Program-made: the position numbers and the translations under genes
Notes under the pieces: generated by a model
Told to the model about the DNA's origin: nothing
Database searches by the model: none
Seen by the model: the letters and a program-made list of their open reading frames with translations, nothing else
Shown here: one piece after another, positions 5,990-10,514 of the stretch
Layout of the letters: each line of letters starts with the position of its first letter
Position numbering within the stretch: position 1 is the first letter of the stretch
Assembly (NCBI GenBank): GCA_946612185.1
Contig: CAMOEP010000055.1
Coordinates: forward strand, 1-10,514
From: an uncultured Ruminococcus sp.
GTDB taxonomy: Bacteria > Bacillota > Clostridia > Oscillospirales > Ruminococcaceae
Length of the DNA: 10,514 nucleotides
Direction: 5' to 3'

Positions 5990-7654
5990 ATGAGTAAAAA
6001 AGAAAAAGAAACTTCATCAGCCACTCAGCAGGAGGAAACTTCTTCTTCCGCAGCAGAGGTAAATGCTGCTGAGGAAACACCTGCTGCTGTCAAGGAAAAG
6101 AAACCCCGTGGCAGAAAGCTGAAGTACGGCTCTATGAGCGCAGCGGTGATGATACTTGTAATAGCTATCGTTATCGTATTCAACCTTATGTGCAGTCTCC
6201 TAATGAAGCGCTATCCTGTAAAGATAGACCTTACTCCCGATAAGCGTTTCGAGCTTACTGAAGATACTATCGAGGCTGTAAAGGCACTTGATAAGGATAT
6301 CGACGTGGTAGTTACTACCCCCAAGGATACTTTTGACTACTACTCCAGCTATTTCAGAGATATGTATATGCAGTACTACGGTGTCGTTGTGGATATGCCT
6401 TATGATATTATCCCTGAGATACTTGAGAAGTACAGCATCTACGCTGAATCCGGCAAGGGAAGCATCAATGTAAAGTACGTTGATATCACAAAAGACCCTG
6501 ACGTTATCGCTAAATACAATCAGTACTACAGCGGTGAGATCGCTGAGGGAAGCATAATCGTTGCTGCCGGCGAGAGAGTAAAGGTCATCAGCAAGGAAGA
6601 GGTCTACCAGATGATAACTCCTTCATCTTCAAGCACTCAGACCAATATCCAGATGACTTTCGTGGGCGAGAGTACTCTTACTTCCGCTATCATGGCTGTT
6701 GCTGACGCAAATCCTGTGAATGTTGCTGTTGCTACTACAATGAACGGCGCTTCACTTTATGAGACTAACTACACTAAGATCGTTGAGTCATTCATATCCT
6801 TCCTGGATAAGAACGGCTACATGGTTTCCCAGATAGACCTGGCAACTGACGAACTCAGCCCTGATGACTACGATATGGTAGTTATCGCAGTACCGAACGT
6901 TGACTTCAGCGTTGACATCATCGACAAAATGGGCGACTTTATGTACAACGGCGGAAAGTACGACAGACATATGGTATATATCCCCAATCTGTATGCTACT
7001 AACCTGCCTAATCTTACAGAGTTCCTGGCTGACTGGAATATCGAGGTCGATGATAAGGCTATCCTGGACGAGAATATGATGCAGACTCCTATCAGCGCCC
7101 TGGGCGTTGTGGACTATGCTCCTATCGTAAGCGTTGCGGACACCGAGACTGTGGGCACTCTTACAAATCCTGCCCTGAATATCGTTGCTCCCGGCGCAAG
7201 AGCAATAAATATCCTTTCAAAGAATAACGAGACAGTATCAACCGCTATACTCACTTCCTCTGATACTTCCTACCTTGCTTCACTGACAGAGGAGAATGAC
7301 CTCTCCGGCGACAAGGGCGCACGCAATGTAGCAGTTATCTCCAGAAAGGAAACAGCAGAGGGCTTCGACGTGTACAGCAGTAAGCTTCTTGTTCTGGGAA
7401 GCTCATTCATGCTGGATAACGCTGTCCTCACAAACACAAACACCTACAACGATGCAAACGTCCTTACCAATATACTCGCAAGCGTTACCGGCAAGGAAGC
7501 AGGCGTTGTTATCCCTGAGAAGGCGCTCCAGCAGACTTCTATAGCTCCTACTCAGAATGAGATGAACGTTATCAGGATCACAGTTATATTTGCAATACCC
7601 ATTATCGTGGCTGTGATCGGTACTATCGTACTGTTAAGGAGACGTAATAAATGA
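5990..7654 (+). CDS. GldG-like auxiliary protein of the ABC transporter (membrane-anchored)
   Basis: The product is 554 residues. A polar Ser/Glu/Ala/Lys-rich cytoplasmic tail (1-46) precedes a transmembrane helix (about 49-72). The segment KIDLTPDKRFELTEDT (78-93) then opens the large external region. This pattern is typical of GldG/ABC_transp_aux proteins, where Leu-Thr, Lys-Arg and Leu-Thr/Ser recur just after the first helix. Later blocks such as GESTLTSAIMAVADANP (226-242) and DYDMVVIAVPNVDFS (293-307) fit a GldG/IFT52-like domain. A C-terminal helix (about 527-549) followed by RRRNK returns the end to the cytoplasm. In gliding bacteria GldG works with GldA and GldF; here the role is unknown. 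An AAGGAAGG site lies 9-10 nt before the ATG. The stop overlaps the next gene by 4 nt (ATGA). Confidence 0.85.
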   Translation: MSKKEKETSSATQQEETSSSAAEVNAAEETPAAVKEKKPRGRKLKYGSMSAAVMILVIAIVIVFNLMCSLLMKRYPVKIDLTPDKRFELTEDTIEAVKALDKDIDVVVTTPKDTFDYYSSYFRDMYMQYYGVVVDMPYDIIPEILEKYSIYAESGKGSINVKYVDITKDPDVIAKYNQYYSGEIAEGSIIVAAGERVKVISKEEVYQMITPSSSSTQTNIQMTFVGESTLTSAIMAVADANPVNVAVATTMNGASLYETNYTKIVESFISFLDKNGYMVSQIDLATDELSPDDYDMVVIAVPNVDFSVDIIDKMGDFMYNGGKYDRHMVYIPNLYATNLPNLTEFLADWNIEVDDKAILDENMMQTPISALGVVDYAPIVSVADTETVGTLTNPALNIVAPGARAINILSKNNETVSTAILTSSDTSYLASLTEENDLSGDKGARNVAVISRKETAEGFDVYSSKLLVLGSSFMLDNAVLTNTNTYNDANVLTNILASVTGKEAGVVIPEKALQQTSIAPTQNEMNVIRITVIFAIPIIVAVIGTIVLLRRRNK

Positions 7655-9195
7655 GTAACGGAGTAAAGGGCATTATCGGACTCAGCATTTTGCTGGCGGT
7701 CATGGGCGGCGGATATGCTGCCCTTCGGCTGACTGAGCCGGAGAACGCAAATGACGGTGACACCACTGAAACTACTGAAGCTGCTACCGAGCAGCAGAAC
7801 CGCATCATTATCTACGACAGCCAGGTCACCGGTACTGACCCGGAGACAGGCGAGTCGCTGGAAGGCGTTATCAAGACTGTTGACGTAAAGAACCAGACAG
7901 ATGAATTTCATGTTGTACAGAAAACACCTAAGACCGAGGACTCTGCCGCTACCTATACCCTCGACGGTTATCAGGACGTGGTTATGCGTGATACCGTTAT
8001 CGGTACTCTTGCCAACAATGCCAACGGTCTTACTACAGAATCCGTAGTCGAGGAGAACTGCCAGAACCTTGAAAAGTTCGGTCTGGCAGACCCTCTGGTA
8101 ACTGTTGATGTCACCTATGAAACAGGTACGGAGTGCATAATGTATATCGGAAACCAGACTCCCGGCGGCGATGCTACCTATGTTATGACCGACGCTGATA
8201 ATACGGTATACACAGTAAGAAACTCTGCACTGGCAAACTACAGCATGACCATTAATGATTTTGTGGAAAAGACCGTCCTCAAAAAGCCAGACGATGAGGA
8301 TATGCCTATCGTCAACAAGCTGACTATACAGCGTGAGGATATTGACTACGATATCGTTATAGAGTACGACAAAAAGAGCGATGATGAGAATTATACCGGC
8401 GGTACTTCCGCTTCACATATCCTCACATCGCCTACAGAGGCTTATATCTCAGTTGAGCGCTCCACTGATATCACTACAGGTATGTTCGGACTCACCGCCG
8501 AGGACGTATTCAGCGTATTCTGCAAGGAATCCGATATCGCTGAGGCAGGACTGAAAGAACCGTTCTGCAAGGTGGAAATGGAGTGCAATGACGGAAATAC
8601 CTATGACCTGCTTCTGAGTGAACCTTTCACTGATACCCAGTACGGCAAGTGCTGTTATGGTATGCTGGAGGGCGGAAATGTTATCTTCATCATCTCCGCA
8701 GACAAGGCAAAGTGGGTAAGCGTACTTCCTGTTGATATCGCTTCAAAGATATTCATCGGAGACTATGTATGGAACGTTACTGCACTGTCTTTCACCACTG
8801 ACGGAAATACCCGTTCATTCAAGATAATGCAGAAAGAGGAAAGCAAGGACAAGGAATCACTTGCCGCAGAGGATTTCGATGTACTGCTTGACGGCAAGGA
8901 GTACGACAGCGAGAGATACCGCCAGTTCTACAGCTTCCTTATCGGTGCTGATGCTGAGGAGTTCGCACTTGGCGAGGAAATACCTGATGGTGAACCGATG
9001 GCTGCGATAGACTATACCGAGAAGTATGAAGGCAGAACACGCAAGATAGAGTTCTATGAGTACTCTGCTATGAAGGCGCTTGTAGTTATCGACGGCGAAA
9101 GCAAATTCTTCATCTCAAAATCATATGTAGAAACACTTATCAGAAATGCCGGACTCTTTGATTCAGAGGAAGACTTCGTAAAGACCTGGAAATAA
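7651..9195 (+). CDS. DUF4340-type membrane-anchored extracellular protein
   Basis: This 514-residue protein has an N-terminal helix (about 5-26, no lipobox Cys), so it is probably anchored by an uncleaved signal-like segment. A Thr/Glu-rich linker (30-50) and a large external region follow. The block LEKFGLADP (140-148), then a strand, YIGNQTPGGDATYV and VYTVR (165-190), matches the DUF4340 pattern (fGL-P, iG, Y-v). A related unit appears later as IAEAGLKEP (296-304), TYDLLLSEP, YGKCCYGM and VIFIISADKAKWV (344-356), and a weaker third may lie near LVVIDGESKFFIS (477-489). From memory, DUF4340 proteins commonly lie beside GldG-like genes, as here. Function is unknown; a part of the external module of this transporter is plausible. 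The start has AAGGAG (7636-7641) and overlaps the GldG-like stop. Confidence 0.83.
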   Translation: MSNGVKGIIGLSILLAVMGGGYAALRLTEPENANDGDTTETTEAATEQQNRIIIYDSQVTGTDPETGESLEGVIKTVDVKNQTDEFHVVQKTPKTEDSAATYTLDGYQDVVMRDTVIGTLANNANGLTTESVVEENCQNLEKFGLADPLVTVDVTYETGTECIMYIGNQTPGGDATYVMTDADNTVYTVRNSALANYSMTINDFVEKTVLKKPDDEDMPIVNKLTIQREDIDYDIVIEYDKKSDDENYTGGTSASHILTSPTEAYISVERSTDITTGMFGLTAEDVFSVFCKESDIAEAGLKEPFCKVEMECNDGNTYDLLLSEPFTDTQYGKCCYGMLEGGNVIFIISADKAKWVSVLPVDIASKIFIGDYVWNVTALSFTTDGNTRSFKIMQKEESKDKESLAAEDFDVLLDGKEYDSERYRQFYSFLIGADAEEFALGEEIPDGEPMAAIDYTEKYEGRTRKIEFYEYSAMKALVVIDGESKFFISKSYVETLIRNAGLFDSEEDFVKTWK

Positions 9196-9236
9196 GAAAA
9201 CACCATAAACCGTAATGCAACAAAGGAGGATAAGTT

Positions 9237-9521
9237 ATGATCGAAAAATTTCAGACCTATAAGGGATACCCGCTTGTAAGAAGCGGCAAGCAGATATACT
9301 ATGGCTTTATGTCTGACCCATATGTAATACTGATACAGATACTTGGCACCAAAAAGGTGGGGGGAATGGACGTTACCACCAAGGTAAAGATAGTGCAGAT
9401 GGACACTGTTGAAACAGACCCCAGGAAAGCTTTCGTCAAGAACCATACCTTCGACTGCGGACTTTACGAGGCACTTGACATTGCTGATATCTGGCTGAAA
9501 AAGGCACTCGGCTTAGGCTGA
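9237..9521 (+). CDS. Conserved-looking small protein of unknown function
   Basis: The 94-residue protein has no signal peptide or membrane helix, so it is probably cytoplasmic. It begins MIEKFQTYKGYPLVRSG and alternates short beta-like segments (IYYGF, YVILIQIL, KVKIVQM) before a C-terminal helix (about 75-92, GLYEALDIADIWLKKAL), suggesting a small alpha/beta fold. I recall similar uncharacterised proteins of about 90 residues in other clostridia but can give no family name. It is preceded by an excellent AAAGGAGG site (9222-9229) 7 nt from the ATG. Codon use resembles the neighbours. It lies 41 nt after the DUF4340-type gene with no visible promoter between, and just before the operon terminator. 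It is likely transcribed with the transporter, though a functional link is only an inference. Confidence 0.8.
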   Translation: MIEKFQTYKGYPLVRSGKQIYYGFMSDPYVILIQILGTKKVGGMDVTTKVKIVQMDTVETDPRKAFVKNHTFDCGLYEALDIADIWLKKALGLG

Positions 9522-9548
9522 CGATCAGTTTTATAATGTATATTGGCA

Positions 9549-9586
9549 AGACCGTCCGGGGAATTTCCCTGGGCGGTTTCTTTTTT
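9549..9586 (+). terminator. Intrinsic terminator of the ABC operon
   Basis: ACCGTCC plus GGGGA (9551-9562) pairs with TCCCT plus GGGCGGT (9566-9577), giving a 12-bp stem with two G-U pairs and a 3-nt loop. A-G at 9549-9550 extends it to 14 bp with the first T bases. A T-rich tail (TTTCTTTTTT, 9577-9586) follows. It lies 28 nt after the stop of the 94-residue gene and separates the operon from glyS. Confidence 0.93.
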
Positions 9587-9633
9587 AGAACCTGTCCGCA
9601 TAGGCATTTAGCAGTAAATTTCCGGCGCACAAT

Positions 9634-9667
9634 AATTATGCATTTAAAATAGCTTGACAATTATGCA
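9634..9667 (+). repeat. 9-bp direct repeat around the glyS -35 box
   Basis: AATTATGCA occurs at 9634-9642 and again at 9659-9667, 25 bp apart start to start. The second copy overlaps the last base of the -35 hexamer and runs into the spacer. The position would suit a regulator binding site, but AT-rich promoter DNA yields such repeats by chance, so this is only a candidate operator. Confidence 0.35.
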
Positions 9668-9682
9668 ACAATGGAGTAAAAT
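9654..9682 (+). promoter_or_regulatory. Sigma-A type promoter of glyS
   Basis: A perfect -35 hexamer TTGACA (9654-9659) and a near-consensus -10 TAAAAT (9677-9682) are separated by exactly 17 bp. AT-rich DNA lies upstream (9631-9650). Transcription would begin near 9689, giving a leader of about 29 nt before the ATG at 9718, with the ribosome binding site AAAGAGG at 9704-9710. Confidence 0.88.
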
Positions 9683-9717
9683 AATAGAGATAATACTATT
9701 CTGAAAGAGGTTTTATT

Positions 9718-10514
9718 ATGCTGAAAAACAATGAAAAAGTTATGGATAAGATCGTTGATCTCTGTAAGTCAAAGGGCTTCGTTTACCCCGGCTCCGAGAT
9801 CTACGGCGGTCTGGCTAATACCTGGGACTACGGCCCTCTGGGTGTGGAGCTGAAAAACAATATCAAGAGAGCATGGATGAGAAAGTTCGTTCAGGAGAAC
9901 AAGTACAACGTTGGTCTTGACTCCGCTATCCTTATGAACCCTCAGACATGGGTGGCTTCCGGTCATATCGGCGGCTTCTCTGACCCCCTCATGGACTGTA
10001 AGGAATGTAAGACACGTCACCGTGCTGATAACCTCATCGAGGACTTCGACGGTACTAACGTTGCCGGCTGGAGCAATGAGCAGATGATGGACTACATCAG
10101 AGAGCATAACATTGTATGCCCTAACTGCGGCAAGCAGAACTTCACTGATATCCGCCAGTTCAACCTTATGTTCAAGACCTTCCAGGGCGTTACCGAGGAC
10201 TCCAAGAGTGAACTGTACCTGCGTCCTGAGACTGCACAGGGTATCTTCGTAAACTTCGCTAATATCCAGAGAACTACAAGAAAGAAAGTTCCTTTCGGTG
10301 TTGCTCAGGTAGGTAAGTCCTTCCGTAATGAGATCACTCCCGGTAACTTCATCTTCCGTGTCCGTGAGTTCGAGCAGATGGAGCTTGAGTTCTTCTGCAA
10401 GCCCGGTACTGACCTTGAGTGGTTCGACTACTGGAGAAGCTACTGCAAGAACTTCCTTCTGTCTATCGGTCTGAAGGAGGAGAACCTCCGCCTGCGTGAC
10501 CACGATCAGGAGGA
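9718..10514 (+). CDS. glyS: Glycyl-tRNA synthetase, alpha2 type, N-terminal part (3' end outside window)
   Basis: This class II aminoacyl-tRNA synthetase charges tRNA-Gly with glycine in the cytoplasm. The window holds 265 codons of a protein usually about 460 residues long, and the frame is open at the edge. The start region [20 protein letters not shown] (20-39) is a hallmark of the single-chain form found in Firmicutes, archaea and eukaryotes, unlike the two-subunit form of E. coli. Two CxxC pairs, at 94-97 (CKEC) and 134-137 (CPNC), probably bind zinc. [12 protein letters not shown] (167-178) and motif 2, [20 protein letters not shown] (202-221), supply the ATP and glycine site. The ATG at 9718 has AAAGAGG 7 nt upstream. 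It has its own promoter and is a separate transcription unit. The single-chain gene is also named glyQS in some annotations. Confidence 0.97.
   Translation, partial: MLKNNEKVMDKIVDLCKSKGFVYPGSEIYGGLANTWDYGPLGVELKNNIKRAWMRKFVQENKYNVGLDSAILMNPQTWVASGHIGGFSDPLMDCKECKTRHRADNLIEDFDGTNVAGWSNEQMMDYIREHNIVCPNCGKQNFTDIRQFNLMFKTFQGVTEDSKSELYLRPETAQGIFVNFANIQRTTRKKVPFGVAQVGKSFRNEITPGNFIFRVREFEQMELEFFCKPGTDLEWFDYWRSYCKNFLLSIGLKEENLRLRDHDQE

Noticed and set aside
9606..9619. ATTTA-GCAG-TAAAT inverted repeat between the terminator and the glyS promoter
   Set aside because: It is short and AT-only in the stem, with no link to another signal.
9683..9700. Small inverted repeat AATAG/CTATT around the glyS transcription start
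   Set aside because: Five AT-rich pairs with an 8-nt gap are too weak and too likely by chance.
9769..10503. 244-codon open frame on the minus strand opposite glyS
   Set aside because: glyS on the + strand has unmistakable catalytic motifs. The antisense frame stays open because the sense frame rarely uses TTA, CTA and TCA. The translation has no recognisable domain and no ribosome binding site was seen.
1..10514. Search by eye for tRNA, rRNA, CRISPR arrays, transposases, phage genes or toxin-antitoxin pairs
   Set aside because: None seen. The non-coding parts are short and accounted for by the hairpins, palindrome, promoter and terminator listed.

Overview
The window reads as chromosomal sequence from a Gram-positive clostridial bacterium, most likely Ruminococcus or a close relative in the Oscillospiraceae. 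The evidence is the gene order infB-rbfA-nrnA-truB-ribF, strong AGGAGG-type ribosome binding sites, a single-chain (alpha2-type) glycyl-tRNA synthetase, and a Firmicutes-style promoter and terminator. The genus is an inference from overall style and from memory of similar proteins. No search was run. Every gene lies on the + strand and coding density is high.

Region 1 (1-3886) is the end of a translation and RNA-metabolism operon. It holds the C-terminal third of initiation factor IF-2, the ribosome-maturation factor RbfA, a DHH/DHHA1 phosphoesterase of the NrnA type, the tRNA pseudouridine-55 synthase TruB, and the bifunctional riboflavin kinase/FAD synthetase RibF. Genes 2 to 5 are tightly spaced: 18 nt between rbfA and nrnA, a 4-nt ATGA overlap between nrnA and truB, and 4 nt between truB and ribF. 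A perfect 7-bp hairpin sits in the only longer gap, between infB and rbfA.

Region 2 (3887-4184) is non-coding. It starts directly after the ribF stop codon with a 174-bp, nearly full-length imperfect palindrome that looks like a MITE-type or other small palindromic repeat. A leader of about 120 nt follows. It contains two small hairpins, and the second one pairs with the Shine-Dalgarno sequence of the next gene.

Region 3 (4185-9586) is a five-gene operon. It encodes an ABC ATPase, a six-helix ABC-2 permease, a membrane-anchored GldG-like auxiliary protein, a membrane-anchored protein with DUF4340-like repeats, and an uncharacterised 94-residue protein. The first three resemble the GldA/GldF/GldG system known from gliding Bacteroidetes, but nothing else here suggests gliding and the substrate is unknown. 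A strong intrinsic terminator (12-14 bp stem plus T-tract) ends the unit.

Region 4 (9587-10514) has a consensus-like sigma-A promoter (TTGACA, 17 bp, TAAAAT) with a 9-bp direct repeat around its -35 box. It drives glyS, the glycyl-tRNA synthetase, which runs off the right edge. The predicted leader is only about 29 nt, too short for a T-box. The long ORFs on the minus strand appear to be codon-usage shadows of these genes. No tRNA, rRNA, CRISPR array, transposase or phage gene was seen.
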